Part shown: one piece after another, positions 1 to 8,336 of the stretch
How the letters are laid out: every line of letters begins with the position of its first letter
Numbering within the stretch: position 1 is the stretch's first letter
From: Marispirochaeta aestuarii
GTDB lineage: Bacteria; Spirochaetota; Spirochaetia; JC444; Marispirochaetaceae
NCBI RefSeq assembly: GCF_002087085.1
Contig: NZ_MWQY01000009.1
Location: forward strand, 1 to 64,000
Length of the DNA stretch: 64,000 bases
Reading direction: 5' to 3'
Position numbers and translations under genes: made by a program
Notes under the pieces: generated by a model
The model's database searches: none
Seen by the model: only the letters and a program-made list of their open reading frames with translations
What the model was told of the DNA's origin: nothing

Positions 1-41
1 CCCTCCAGAGCTCATCACCCCGTCGCTTCAGCGTGATCGCA

Positions 42-70
42 GTTATATCACTACAGCCTCTTTATGTCAA
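42..70 (-). promoter_or_regulatory. Sigma-70-type promoter firing out of the left edge (downstream of a tandem pair)
   Basis: On the minus strand TTGACA (70 to 65) is followed after exactly 17 bp by TATAAC (47 to 42), nearly consensus. A short inverted repeat CGCTTCAGCG lies just past the expected start at 24..33. The transcribed gene is outside the window. Tandem strong promoters often serve rRNA, tRNA or other highly expressed operons, but nothing visible here settles that. Confidence 0.7.
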
Positions 71-219
71 GCCGGTTTTTACCGGATTTCCTTGAAAAAG
101 CTGTTGATGATTCCGCTGCAACAGCAGAACCGTATCAGTGTCAGGTTCGAAAAATCTTGAAGAAAATCGACTCTGTTGACTGGTTCTGAAGATGTTCCCT
201 TTTGGCGGGAACGAAGGTA

Positions 220-248
220 AATATAGTTAAAACCTGTATTATTGTCAA
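220..248 (-). promoter_or_regulatory. Sigma-70-type promoter, upstream member of the tandem pair
   Basis: TTGACA (248 to 243) and TATATT (225 to 220) on the minus strand are separated by 17 bp. The expected start falls next to an inverted repeat GTTCCC-N7-GGGAAC at 194..212, which could be a hairpin at the extreme 5' end of the transcript or an operator. The promoter lies directly after the stop codon of the HAD gene, so it is independent of that operon. No open reading frame with a ribosome site appears between here and the window edge. Confidence 0.7.
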
Positions 249-256
249 GCACTAAT

Positions 257-1051
257 TCAGGCTCTTTTTGAAACTGACAGGATAATTCCGGCGGCTTCTG
301 CAAATCCCTCTCCATGTGATTTGTTGGTAACAAAGGAGGGCGGGTTTTTCATCAGGGTCAGGAAAGGTTCAATATTCCTGACCCCGCAGGCCAGAGGAAA
401 AAATGAGAACATTGGCTCATCATTGGGAGAATCTCCGCAAAAAAAGACACGTTCCTTCTGATCCTGCTCCGTCAATTTGTAATGAGTAGCCAGCAGCTCC
501 CTGGCCATATCCAGCTTGCTGTAGTCGCCGAACCAGGTGTTCACGTGAATGGAGCTGATTTTTGCTGTCGCACCCTTCGATTCACACAACTCCTTTATCC
601 TGACCGCCGTCTCCATGCCGAAGCGTGGAGGATCCTCCGCAAAATCCAGGGCCAGGTCGAACCAGCGAAAAGACTGGTCTCTTGCCACCTTAAGGCCGGG
701 AATCTCTTCCAGAACAAAATCACGGATATCCTTCAGCCTTTTTTGTACATCATCCCCGGCTACCGACCTGTGCATGATCAAATCATATCCGAATTGAGTC
801 CGAAGCATGACAAAGGCACCGTTCTCTCCAACCACCGCATCCACAGGCCATTGCCTGATGATCATATCACACCAGCCGGCGGGTCTTCCGGTAACCGGAA
901 CAATCCTTAACCCGGCACGGTACAGGGACCACAGGGCTTCGTAAGCCTGGGGCAGCAGAAAACCGTCCCGGGTTAGGGTGTCGTCAATATCGCAGAGTAT
1001 AAAGTCTATCCGGGAGGCGCTGCTCTCCGGAAGGGCCTGTATCGACTGCAC
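257..1051 (-). CDS. HAD-superfamily hydrolase (Cof/IIB-like phosphatase)
   Basis: A 264-residue cytoplasmic HAD phosphatase. Motif I is DIDDTLT at residues 21-27, with the nucleophile and general acid aspartates as D21 and D23. Motif II is the VTGRP threonine near residue 54, and motif IV is GDSPNDEPM near residue 207. The large cap between motifs II and III fits the IIB group, which includes sugar-phosphate and mannosyl-3-phosphoglycerate phosphatases; the substrate cannot be read from sequence. The GTG start is chosen because AGGAG lies 6 nt upstream and D21 needs this N-terminus. It is last in the minus-strand run and starts 3 bp after the pgsA-like gene ends, so the two are probably cotranscribed. 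Confidence 0.85.
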   Translation of the reverse strand: MQSIQALPESSASRIDFILCDIDDTLTRDGFLLPQAYEALWSLYRAGLRIVPVTGRPAGWCDMIIRQWPVDAVVGENGAFVMLRTQFGYDLIMHRSVAGDDVQKRLKDIRDFVLEEIPGLKVARDQSFRWFDLALDFAEDPPRFGMETAVRIKELCESKGATAKISSIHVNTWFGDYSKLDMARELLATHYKLTEQDQKERVFFCGDSPNDEPMFSFFPLACGVRNIEPFLTLMKNPPSFVTNKSHGEGFAEAAGIILSVSKRA

Positions 1052-1054
1052 CCC

Positions 1055-1645
1055 TTACTCCTGAAAGGAATCCCGCAATACCGGCACAGCAGCCTTTAAA
1101 TAGGTAATAAAGGAAGCTACCGATGCCACCGCAGCCATAATGAATACCGCCAGGGTAACCCTTTCAAACAGATGCAGGTAGGATGAGAACAGGTTCAGCC
1201 TGAAGGCGGAAACAGTCACCAGACCCAGAACTCCGGCAATCGCGTATGTAACGGCCTTGAGTTTTCCCCAGACACTGGCTGCCATGGCAACACCTTTTCG
1301 AATAAGCACCATTCGCAAAAAAGTAATGGAGAACTCCCTGTAGAGCAGTACAGCGAGGATTACCACCGGCATGATTCCCGCAGCGGTAAAACAGATAAAA
1401 TAGGTTATGCGGCTCAGAACATCCGCAAAAGGGTCCAATACCTTTCCCAGGTCCGAAACCAGGTTGTACTTTCGCGCGATATAACCGTCCAGAACATCGG
1501 AGCTCTCAATCAGCAGGTAAAGCAGCCAGACAATAATAGTGCCGGGAAGCGTCATTGCACTGATCCAGTCGGGTGCAAGAAAAAAAAGCAGGAAAAGCGG
1601 TGTAATTACAATCCGCAAAACAGTCAGTTTATTCGGCAGGTTCAT
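1055..1645 (-). CDS. pgsA: CDP-alcohol phosphatidyltransferase, probably phosphatidylglycerophosphate synthase
   Basis: A 196-residue integral membrane enzyme with several hydrophobic segments. The family signature D-x2-DG-x2-AR-x8-G-x3-D-x3-D is complete: DVLDGYIAR near residue 50, then G, D and D at the required spacing. Enzymes of this family move a phosphatidyl group from CDP-diacylglycerol to an alcohol. Length and overall look favour glycerol-3-phosphate as acceptor (PgsA), the first step to phosphatidylglycerol, but phosphatidylserine or inositol synthases share the motif. It precedes the HAD gene by 3 bp. A HAD phosphatase beside PgsA suggests phosphatidylglycerophosphate dephosphorylation, although that HAD protein lacks the membrane anchor of known PGP phosphatases, so this is only a hint. 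Confidence 0.8.
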   Translation of the reverse strand: MNLPNKLTVLRIVITPLFLLFFLAPDWISAMTLPGTIIVWLLYLLIESSDVLDGYIARKYNLVSDLGKVLDPFADVLSRITYFICFTAAGIMPVVILAVLLYREFSITFLRMVLIRKGVAMAASVWGKLKAVTYAIAGVLGLVTVSAFRLNLFSSYLHLFERVTLAVFIMAAVASVASFITYLKAAVPVLRDSFQE

Positions 1646-1731
1646 ACCGAAACCCTATAGCGCGGAGATTGCCTTGTCAATAAGAGCGGCATGAGACTTC
1701 CGTTTAAATCAGAGGAAGAAAATGAAGGATC

Positions 1732-2022
1732 TTACACTGCATGAAAATCAAATTCCTGCAACAACGCAATGTATCGTTTATTTCTCGCAAATCGATAAAG
1801 GACCTTGTAGCCCTGGGAGACCTTCTTTCGCAGAATCGACCGCAATGCGCGGTCCATTTCACGGGCCGATTCATAGAGATAGACCTTCTCTCTTCCTGCG
1901 TTCGGCTCCCTGCCCCACACTACTGTGAGAGCATATTCGGTAAAAAGGTTTCCCTGGCGATCATGAACCGAGTAGTACCAGAAACTCCCTTTTGCATCTT
2001 CTTTAAAAAAGGTAATTATCAT
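1732..2022 (-). CDS. Stand-alone WGR-domain mini-protein
   Basis: About 96 residues, nearly all a WGR domain. It has a beta-rich start ending in VVWGR (about residues 34-38), a short turn (EPNAGREKVYL), then the helix SAREMDRALRSILRKK and the closing GYKVLYRF. In eukaryotic PARPs and in some bacterial DNA-repair or regulatory proteins WGR domains contact nucleic acid. Here no catalytic domain is attached. The start is placed at the ATG at 2022; an in-frame TTG three codons upstream is possible. It lies between the membrane protein and pgsA with about 50-85 bp on either side. Its role is unknown; nucleic-acid binding is an inference from the family. Confidence 0.7.
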   Translation of the reverse strand: MIITFFKEDAKGSFWYYSVHDRQGNLFTEYALTVVWGREPNAGREKVYLYESAREMDRALRSILRKKVSQGYKVLYRFARNKRYIALLQEFDFHAV

Positions 2023-2079
2023 GCAGTCCAAGTATCGGACTATTTTGCAGGAAATAATAGGGGGCTTGTCCGCTTTTTT

Positions 2080-2817
2080 TCAGTATCCTTCTTCTGAATG
2101 GAAAAAGACGGAATCTATGGTATAGGATTGAAGTAGATGGATATTGAAAAAACCCTTTGAGAGGTTCGCTCTGTGCCAGATGCCCAGGTCTCCCATCAAG
2201 TGAGAGAGAACCTCTGACAGGTCTAAAACAGGCCTGTCTTCCTGAAACTCAGAAAGAGAGACCTCCTCGCCCGCTTCGGTTACAAGGCCTCTCGCATACA
2301 GATACTCCCGCCGGGGCCATGGTACATACGGAGTCAGGCTGATCGATTCTCCCTCAATGGAAAAACTTTCTCCTTCAATTTCGATCAGTTGCGCCTTACC
2401 CCGATGACTCAGTTCCAGCACGCTTCCGGTATCGGTAAACCTGAGAACCGAGATCCGCAGGGGATACTCATGCACAGGTATTCCCGGTTCATTCTGTATC
2501 TGAAGGTATACCAGCAGATAAAGAGCTCCGAAAACCAGCAGAACCGGAGGAAATGATGCAAAAGGAAAACGTCCGATGAGAAATCCGATTACAGCAGCAC
2601 CGGTAAAGGGCAGCAGGAGAAGAACAGGAGCGGAAAGAAAATCCGGCGATACAACTATTCCTGAGCTGAAGGCCGTCAGTGCTACACTGAGAAAAAGAGC
2701 GAAACCGGTACCGCCGCTTTTGTCTTTAGAGAGTCTTTTAAAAAGGTACCCCAGGGAACAGCCCGCCGCCAGGCCTGAAAGATAGACCCAGAAAAAGGGG
2801 TTCCTCAGCAATTCCAC
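2080..2817 (-). CDS. Membrane protein of unknown function
   Basis: 245 residues. The first 110 or so form three or four hydrophobic segments (about residues 8-25, 40-58, 62-83 and 92-108). The remainder is a soluble domain rich in beta-prone stretches, likely facing one side of the membrane. I recognise no family. The GTG start is supported by GGAGG 7 nt upstream. It begins 21 bp after the M32 carboxypeptidase stop, so it is probably transcribed with that gene, and it is followed by the WGR gene. No catalytic motif is visible. Confidence 0.7.
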   Translation of the reverse strand: MELLRNPFFWVYLSGLAAGCSLGYLFKRLSKDKSGGTGFALFLSVALTAFSSGIVVSPDFLSAPVLLLLPFTGAAVIGFLIGRFPFASFPPVLLVFGALYLLVYLQIQNEPGIPVHEYPLRISVLRFTDTGSVLELSHRGKAQLIEIEGESFSIEGESISLTPYVPWPRREYLYARGLVTEAGEEVSLSEFQEDRPVLDLSEVLSHLMGDLGIWHRANLSKGFFNIHLLQSYTIDSVFFHSEEGY

Positions 2818-2838
2818 CTCTGGTCCTCCAGATCTGAA

Positions 2839-4353
2839 TCAGAATCCGTAAATCCCCCGATACTTGTTCTCCAGATAGTCCTGAAGAAAATCAGGCTTCA
2901 AGTCTTCTCCGCTTACTTCCCTGCACAGTTCCCCGGCAGTTTTTGATGCGCCATGACGATGTATTGAATCCCGGAGCCAGTTTCGAAGAACCGGGAAATC
3001 ACCGTTCCTGATTAAAGTATCGGTATCATGTACCGTATTCTCAAAGGCGGCCCAGAACTGGGCACCGTACAGATTTCCCAGAGCATAGGTGGGAAAATAT
3101 CCGATAGCTCCCATGGACCAGTGTATGTCCTGGAGTTCTCCCTCTGCACTTGTCTCCGGTTCTATCCCGAGAAGATCTCTGGAGGCCTCCCGCCAGGCGC
3201 CGGTAAGATCATCCACCTTCAAGTCTCCCCTTACCAGGGCCAGTTCGAGCCTGAAACGCAGGATAATATGGAGGCCGTAGGTTACCTCATCCGCATCTAT
3301 TCGGATATGGGTGGGAGAAACCCTGTTGATTCCCCGATAAAACGTATCCAGCCCGACATCTTTAAACTGGGAGGGAAAATACTCCCTGGCGAGGGGCAGG
3401 TAGTGTTCCCAGAAGGCCCGGCTGCGCCCGACCACGTTCTCCCAGGTACGGGACTGGCTTTCATGAATCCCCAGGGACGTTCCGGTGGCCAGGATATTTC
3501 CCGTTATTTCTTCATCAAAACCCTGCTCATACAGAGCATGTCCCGTTTCGTGAATAAGACCGAACAGCCCGGTCCCGAAGTATTCCTCCCGAAAGCGGCC
3601 GGTTATGCGCACGTCCCGGGCACCCAGGGTTGTGGTAAAGGGATGAGCGGTTTCGTCGATTCGGCCCCCGGAAAAATCAAATCCCAGCTCTTTTACAATC
3701 TGACGGGCAAATTTCCGCTGTTTTTCCAGGCTGAAGGACTGATAGAGGAATGCGTCGTCAACCTGGGGTCTTTCTGATATCCGGGAAGCGAGACCCTTTA
3801 AAGAGGATTCCAGACCGGAAAAAACCCGGGAGATCTCCGATGTGGTCATCCATGGTTCGTACTCATCCAGGAGCGCATCATAGGGATGATCCTGGTACCC
3901 CACGGCCTGGGCCTTCTCCACTACCAGGGAGAGAACTTTTTCCAGATACGGCTTAAAGAGGGCAAAATCGTTTTTTCCCCTCGCCTCAGCCCAGGCAGCC
4001 TGCCCCGCACTGGTGGCCCGGGCAATGGCTTCTACAAGGGTCGAGGGAATCCGGATCTGCCGTGTATATGCACGATAGAGCTCCCGCAGATAGGCTCCGT
4101 CCCGGGTATCCGCCCCGGCTGAACCCCAGGGTGCGTCATCACTGCAACCGCAGGCTGCAAGAAGTTCTCCAACCCTTGGGGAGGTAAGTTTTTTATGTGC
4201 CAGGGATTGCAGCAGAGCCAGCTGTTCTCCCCTCTCCGGCAGGGCCGCCGGGGGAATATAGGTTTCCTGGTCCCAGGCAAGGATCGCCGAGGATTCGTTC
4301 AAAAGCTGATACTCCCGGGTCATGCCTTTCAGTTCGCCGATATAATCCCTCAT
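2839..4353 (-). CDS. Carboxypeptidase Taq, M32 metallopeptidase
   Basis: 504 residues, the usual length for M32 carboxypeptidases. The zinc site is clear: HETGH at residues 268-272 and the third ligand Glu298 in GIHESQSR. The M32 signature HPFTTTLG (about 237-244) and a C-terminal block rich in conserved Trp/Tyr are present. These cytoplasmic enzymes remove C-terminal residues broadly, sparing proline, and recycle peptides. The ATG start has AGGGG upstream. It starts 9 bp after the thrS stop codon in the same direction, so it is likely read through from the thrS transcript. Confidence 0.92.
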   Translation of the reverse strand: MRDYIGELKGMTREYQLLNESSAILAWDQETYIPPAALPERGEQLALLQSLAHKKLTSPRVGELLAACGCSDDAPWGSAGADTRDGAYLRELYRAYTRQIRIPSTLVEAIARATSAGQAAWAEARGKNDFALFKPYLEKVLSLVVEKAQAVGYQDHPYDALLDEYEPWMTTSEISRVFSGLESSLKGLASRISERPQVDDAFLYQSFSLEKQRKFARQIVKELGFDFSGGRIDETAHPFTTTLGARDVRITGRFREEYFGTGLFGLIHETGHALYEQGFDEEITGNILATGTSLGIHESQSRTWENVVGRSRAFWEHYLPLAREYFPSQFKDVGLDTFYRGINRVSPTHIRIDADEVTYGLHIILRFRLELALVRGDLKVDDLTGAWREASRDLLGIEPETSAEGELQDIHWSMGAIGYFPTYALGNLYGAQFWAAFENTVHDTDTLIRNGDFPVLRNWLRDSIHRHGASKTAGELCREVSGEDLKPDFLQDYLENKYRGIYGF

Positions 4354-4362
4354 GCCAGGCCC

Positions 4363-6138
4363 CTAGAGTTCCTTTTTGTCAGAAATAACCGAGTTTGTCC
4401 TGGCTATAAAGTCATTAAGGGGTATTCCGTTCTCCTGTTTTCCGCTTCTGAAGCGTACAGATACAGCCCCGGCTTCGGCCTCTTTTTCTCCCAGAATCAG
4501 CATGTAGGGAATCTTGTCCTGCTGGGCGTTTCGAATCTTGGCATTCAGCCTGTCATCACTGTCGTCAAGATCGACCCGGAATCCTGCCTCCTTGAGTTGC
4601 CTGTAGACAGTGTCGGCATACTCTTCAAAGGCGGCGGCCACGGGGATAACCATAATCTGGGTCGGGGCAAGCCAGACCGGAAAAGCCCCGCCGTAGTGTT
4701 CTATCAGTACGCCGAAAAATCGTTCAAGAGATCCCAGCAGGGCACGGTGCACCATGTAGGGACGTTTCTCGGCACCGGACTTGTCGGTGTAGGTCATGTT
4801 AAAACGTTCAGGTTCGTTGAAATCGAACTGAACCGTTGAAAGCTGCCAGGAGCGGCCCAGGGCATCCTTGATCTTAAGGTCGATCTTGGGTCCGTAGAAG
4901 GCTCCTCCCCCTTCATCCACCTCATACTCCAGCCCCTCTGCTTCAATGGCTTTTCTGAGGGATTCTTCCGCCAGCTTCCACTGATCGGGATCTCCCACGG
5001 CCTTCTCGGGCATGGTTGAAAGGTAGGCCTGAATATCCTTGAATCCGAAGGACCTGAGCATATGGAGAGAAAAGCGCAGTACTTCGAGGATTTCGTCCTC
5101 CACCTGCTCGGGGGTACAGAAAATATGCGCATCGTCCTGGGTAAATCCACGAACCCGCAAGAGCCCGTGGAGGGTTCCCGACTTTTCATAGCGATAGACC
5201 GTTCCCAGCTCCGCCCAGCGGAAGGGCAGCTCCCGGTAGGAGTGCTTGTTGGTCTTGTAGATCATTATATGAAAAGGGCAGTTCATGGGCTTGGCATAAT
5301 AGTTGGCCTTATCCATGATCATCTCGGGGTACATGCCTTCGGCGTAGAAATCCAGGTGTCCGGAGGTTTCCCAGAGCCAGGATTTACCCACATGGGGGGT
5401 AAAGAGGAACTCATAGCCGTTTTTGCGATGCTCGTCCCGCCAGAAATCTTCGATGGCCACCCGGATGCGAGCCCCTTTGGGATGCCAGTACACGAGTCCG
5501 GGCCCCGCCTCTTCATGGGTGCTGAAGAGATCCAGTTCCCGTCCGACCTTCCGGTGGTCCCGCTTTTCCAGCTCCTCCAGCTGCTGAAGATAAAGCCTCA
5601 GGTCCTTGGGATTGGTCCAGGCGGTTCCATAGATACGCTGCAGCATGGGACGCTTTTCGTCTCCCCTCCAGTAGGCACCTGCAATGGAGAGGAGCTTGAA
5701 ACTTTGAGGATTCAGCTTCGAGGTGCTCTCCACATGAGGCCCCCGGCACAGGTCGGTAAAATCCCCCTGGCTGTAGATCGAGATCTCCTCGCCCTCCGGC
5801 AGTTCGTTGATAAGCTCTACCTTGTAGGGCTGGTCGGCAAATCGCTCCAGGGCGTCCTCCCTGGTTATAACCCTTCTCTCAAAGGAAAGTCCCTTCCTGA
5901 TGATCTCCTGCATGCGCAGGGTAATATCTTCCAGGTCCTCCTCTTTCAGGGAACGGGGAAGATCAAAATCGTAATAAAAACCGTTCTCTATGGCCGGCCC
6001 GATGGCGACCTTTCCGTCCGGAAACATCTGCAGCACCGCCTCGGCCATTACATGGGCCATGGAGTGGCGTATCCGGTGAAGTTTCTCCTCTTTGGCGTCT
6101 GCCTTGGATTCTGCCGCTTTGATATCCTCTTTGCTCAT
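4363..6138 (-). CDS. thrS: Threonyl-tRNA synthetase lacking the TGS domain
   Basis: A class II aminoacyl-tRNA synthetase of about 591 residues. It lacks the N-terminal TGS domain of the roughly 640-residue E. coli enzyme and opens almost directly into the editing domain (HSMAHVMAEAV near residues 25-35, later C-x3-H in LCRGPH). The catalytic core shows motif 2 (FRWAELGTVYRYEKSG), the zinc Cys in MNCPFH, and the C-terminal anticodon-binding domain (APTQIMVIPV onward). I place the start at 6138 because GAGGTG lies 7 nt upstream; the in-frame ATG at 6177 has no ribosome site. Expression is almost certainly under the T-box leader at 6326-6690. TGS-less ThrRS enzymes are known and functional. Confidence 0.95.
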   Translation of the reverse strand: MSKEDIKAAESKADAKEEKLHRIRHSMAHVMAEAVLQMFPDGKVAIGPAIENGFYYDFDLPRSLKEEDLEDITLRMQEIIRKGLSFERRVITREDALERFADQPYKVELINELPEGEEISIYSQGDFTDLCRGPHVESTSKLNPQSFKLLSIAGAYWRGDEKRPMLQRIYGTAWTNPKDLRLYLQQLEELEKRDHRKVGRELDLFSTHEEAGPGLVYWHPKGARIRVAIEDFWRDEHRKNGYEFLFTPHVGKSWLWETSGHLDFYAEGMYPEMIMDKANYYAKPMNCPFHIMIYKTNKHSYRELPFRWAELGTVYRYEKSGTLHGLLRVRGFTQDDAHIFCTPEQVEDEILEVLRFSLHMLRSFGFKDIQAYLSTMPEKAVGDPDQWKLAEESLRKAIEAEGLEYEVDEGGGAFYGPKIDLKIKDALGRSWQLSTVQFDFNEPERFNMTYTDKSGAEKRPYMVHRALLGSLERFFGVLIEHYGGAFPVWLAPTQIMVIPVAAAFEEYADTVYRQLKEAGFRVDLDDSDDRLNAKIRNAQQDKIPYMLILGEKEAEAGAVSVRFRSGKQENGIPLNDFIARTNSVISDKKEL

Positions 6139-6325
6139 TGAAGCACCTCGCTTTATCCTGTTGGTTCTTTTGGGCATCTCTGAAAACTATTCTTTTTCCC
6201 ACATTCTGCGTCGTCAAGATTTCCCGCGGTCCTCACCACTTGTTATCACAAGAGTTTGCGGGCGCTACAAAACCTTTCCTCCCTGACTATGAAAAAAATA
6301 CCACGCTTTCAGAGGTTCCCAATAT

Positions 6326-6690
6326 ACAAAAAGCCTTCAGGGCTCATCCCACCCACGACCCCTGATACGGTCGTACAGGTAAGGACGAAGGCCTGAAGGC
6401 TCTCCGCGGTTCCACCTTACTTCGCCGTTGGCAGTCTATTTTCCTTTTACGGGTACGACTGACGGCGCCCTCAATTCTTCCCTTTTCCCGCTCTTCAGAG
6501 CGGAAGGCATCACCCTACGGCGGAAGTTTCTCCGGCACAGCTTAATGGGAGACAGTCTCCGTTCAGCCTGCAGCTCGGAAGGGGTTTTCTCCCCGGACGG
6601 AACAGGCGGCTTCCAGCCATCTACCAAACGGCCGCCCTCTCTGGTGATCCGCACCCGAAGATACTCGTCTTCGTCACAGCTTTATATTAT
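6326..6690 (-). ncRNA. T-box leader (tRNA-sensing riboswitch) of thrS
   Basis: The minus strand carries the T-box AAGGTGGAACCGCG (6418 to 6405), the sequence that pairs with the free CCA end of uncharged tRNA. Upstream a stem I is recognisable: AGAGAG (6642 to 6637) followed by a GGCGGC/GCCGCC stem enclosing a GGTAGATGGCTGG-type apical region. The antiterminator pairs GTAAGG (6420 to 6415) with CCTTAC (6384 to 6379). The competing terminator pairs AGCCTTCAGG (6401 to 6392) with CCTGAAGGCT (6341 to 6332), followed by a run of T. A threonine codon ACC at about 6585-6583 is a candidate specifier, but I could not fold stem I with certainty. This leader accounts for the gap between thrS and the iclR gene. 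Confidence 0.88.
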
Positions 6691-6719
6691 TAGATACTAA
6701 AAAGAGCCCCCCCTGTCAA
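6691..6719 (-). promoter_or_regulatory. Promoter of the thrS T-box transcript, overlapping the iclR stop codon
   Basis: TTGACA (6719 to 6714) overlaps the TGA stop of the IclR gene, and TATCTA (6696 to 6691) follows after 17 bp. Transcription would start about 6684, just at the beginning of the T-box stem I, which is where a T-box promoter should be. Confidence 0.65.
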
Positions 6720-7489
6720 CCATAAACCGGTGTCCTGCCCCTGTACCCCATGCGAAGACTGATGGATCTGGCAGTTTCCATGACAAGCCGGGCATTACGC
6801 TCGGTTACATCAGCCTCCGTATAGGACAGGTCCCAGGAGGTACTTACGGCGGCAATAACCATATTCCGGTAGTCCAGGATGGGGGCGGAGACGCATTTCA
6901 TCCCCAGCTCCACCTCTTCATTATCGATGGAGTACCCCCTCTCCCGGGAGATATGAATCTCCCGTATCAGGGATTCCACGTCGGTGATGGTATTGTCTGT
7001 GAACCGGCTCATGGCAGCGGGGTCGACGATCTCCCGTATCTCGTCATCAGAGCAGCCGGTTAGCAGAGATTTTCCCAGAGCCGTACAATACAGGGGGCGT
7101 CGCTGTCCTATAAAACAGTAGTCCCGTATCTCGTTGTGCTTTTCCGTCTTGTCGATATAGACCACCTCACCGTCCTGCTGTATCGCCAGAAAAACCACCT
7201 GCCCGGTCTGCTGCATCAGTTTTCGAAGGTAAACCTGAGCCTCGGTCTTAAGCTCGAGACTGTTGAGCAGGCCGCTGCACAGCTCGATAAAGGCGAGCCC
7301 CAGACGGTAGACATTCGGAGATTCGCTCTTTTCAATGTAGTTACGGTCCCTGAGCACCTTCAGCAGACGATGCACCGTGCTCTTGGGCAGATCGATCTTT
7401 TCGCTGATCTCGGTAAGAGAGAGTCCGCTTTCAAAATGCGACAGCAACTCAAGGATATCAAAGGTACGGTCGATGGATTGTACGCTCAT
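6716..7489 (-). CDS. IclR-family transcriptional regulator, likely of the uronate operon (KdgR-like)
   Basis: About 257 residues: an N-terminal winged helix (SLTEISEKIDLPKSTVHRLLKVL) and a C-terminal effector domain in IclR arrangement (GKSLLTG, ERGYSIDNEE, CVSAPILD). IclR proteins called KdgR control pectin and uronate genes in many bacteria. This one follows kduD in the same direction, so it is probably the local regulator. The start at ATG 7489 is preferred because the protein then begins MSVQSIDRTFDILELL, as family members do, with AAGGAG 11 nt upstream; an in-frame TTG at 7519 is the alternative. The likely target is the palindrome in the dctP promoter at 12124..12142. Confidence 0.88.
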   Translation of the reverse strand: MSVQSIDRTFDILELLSHFESGLSLTEISEKIDLPKSTVHRLLKVLRDRNYIEKSESPNVYRLGLAFIELCSGLLNSLELKTEAQVYLRKLMQQTGQVVFLAIQQDGEVVYIDKTEKHNEIRDYCFIGQRRPLYCTALGKSLLTGCSDDEIREIVDPAAMSRFTDNTITDVESLIREIHISRERGYSIDNEEVELGMKCVSAPILDYRNMVIAAVSTSWDLSYTEADVTERNARLVMETARSISLRMGYRGRTPVYG

Positions 7490-7559
7490 GTTAGGTGTTA
7501 CTCCTTCCGGGTCTGACAATCAACCCATCAACCATACAACTTTTTGAAATCTTTTTCAT

Positions 7560-8318
7560 CTATCGGGCCAGCCAACCACCGTCGACTGCAATGGTATAGC
7601 CCTGAATGTAATCCGAAGCCGGCGACGCCAGAAATACAACCGGTCCCTGCAGGTCTTCCGGAAGCCCCCAGCGTCCCGCGGGTATACGTCCCAGTATTTC
7701 CGCACTCCGCTCTTTGTCTGCGCGGAGAGGTGCCGTGTTGTTTGTGGCCATATAACCGGGGGCAAGGGCATTCACATTGATATTGTACTTTGCCCATTCG
7801 TTGGCCATCAGACGGGTTATTCCCATAACCCCGCTTTTACTCGCGGTATAGGAAGGAACCCTGATACCTCCCTGAAACGAAAGCATGGATGCAATGTTTA
7901 TGATCTTGCCGCCCTGTTTCTGTTTGATGAACTGCCGGGCCGCGGCCTGGCTCATGAAAAAGACCGTTTTGACGTTGATGTTCATGACATCATCCCAGTC
8001 CTTCTCGCTGAAATTTATCGAGTCCTCCCGCCGTATAATGCCTGCATTGTTGACAAGAATATCGATTCTGCCGAATTCTTTGACCGCCTTCTCAATAATT
8101 CCATCTATCGGTTCAATACTCATCAGGTCGGCTTTGATTTCCAGGTATCTCCTTCCTGATTTATCAACAAGAGCGGCGGTCTCCTGGGATTCAACATAAT
8201 CCACACCTACAATATCAGCCCCTGCGGCTGCCAGCCCCAGGGCCATTCCCTGACCAAGTCCGGTGGATGCACCGGTTACGATTGCAACTTTTCCACTGAG
8301 ATCAAATGACAGGCTCAC
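7560..8318 (-). CDS. kduD: 2-dehydro-3-deoxy-D-gluconate 5-dehydrogenase (short-chain dehydrogenase)
   Basis: 252 residues, a classical short-chain dehydrogenase. It has the nucleotide motif TGASTGLGQGMA (about 16-27), NNAG near residue 90, catalytic Ser in IASML, and YTASK with catalytic Tyr and Lys near 157-161. KduD reduces or oxidises 2,5-diketo-3-deoxygluconate with NAD(H), the last step before KDG kinase in unsaturated uronate breakdown. The assignment rests on similarity plus the adjacent kduI. The GTG start has AAGGAG 8 nt upstream. It lies 18 bp after kduI. KDG kinase and aldolase genes are not in the window. Confidence 0.88.
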   Translation of the reverse strand: MSLSFDLSGKVAIVTGASTGLGQGMALGLAAAGADIVGVDYVESQETAALVDKSGRRYLEIKADLMSIEPIDGIIEKAVKEFGRIDILVNNAGIIRREDSINFSEKDWDDVMNINVKTVFFMSQAAARQFIKQKQGGKIINIASMLSFQGGIRVPSYTASKSGVMGITRLMANEWAKYNINVNALAPGYMATNNTAPLRADKERSAEILGRIPAGRWGLPEDLQGPVVFLASPASDYIQGYTIAVDGGWLAR

Positions 8319-8336
8319 CTTTCTTCTCCTTGTTCC

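Noticed and set aside
79-333. Short minus-strand frame at the left edge
   Set aside because: It overlaps the 3' end of the HAD gene and both promoters, has no ribosome site and an unlikely composition.
5062-6141. 359-codon plus-strand open frame
   Set aside because: Antisense to thrS; no domain, no start signal.
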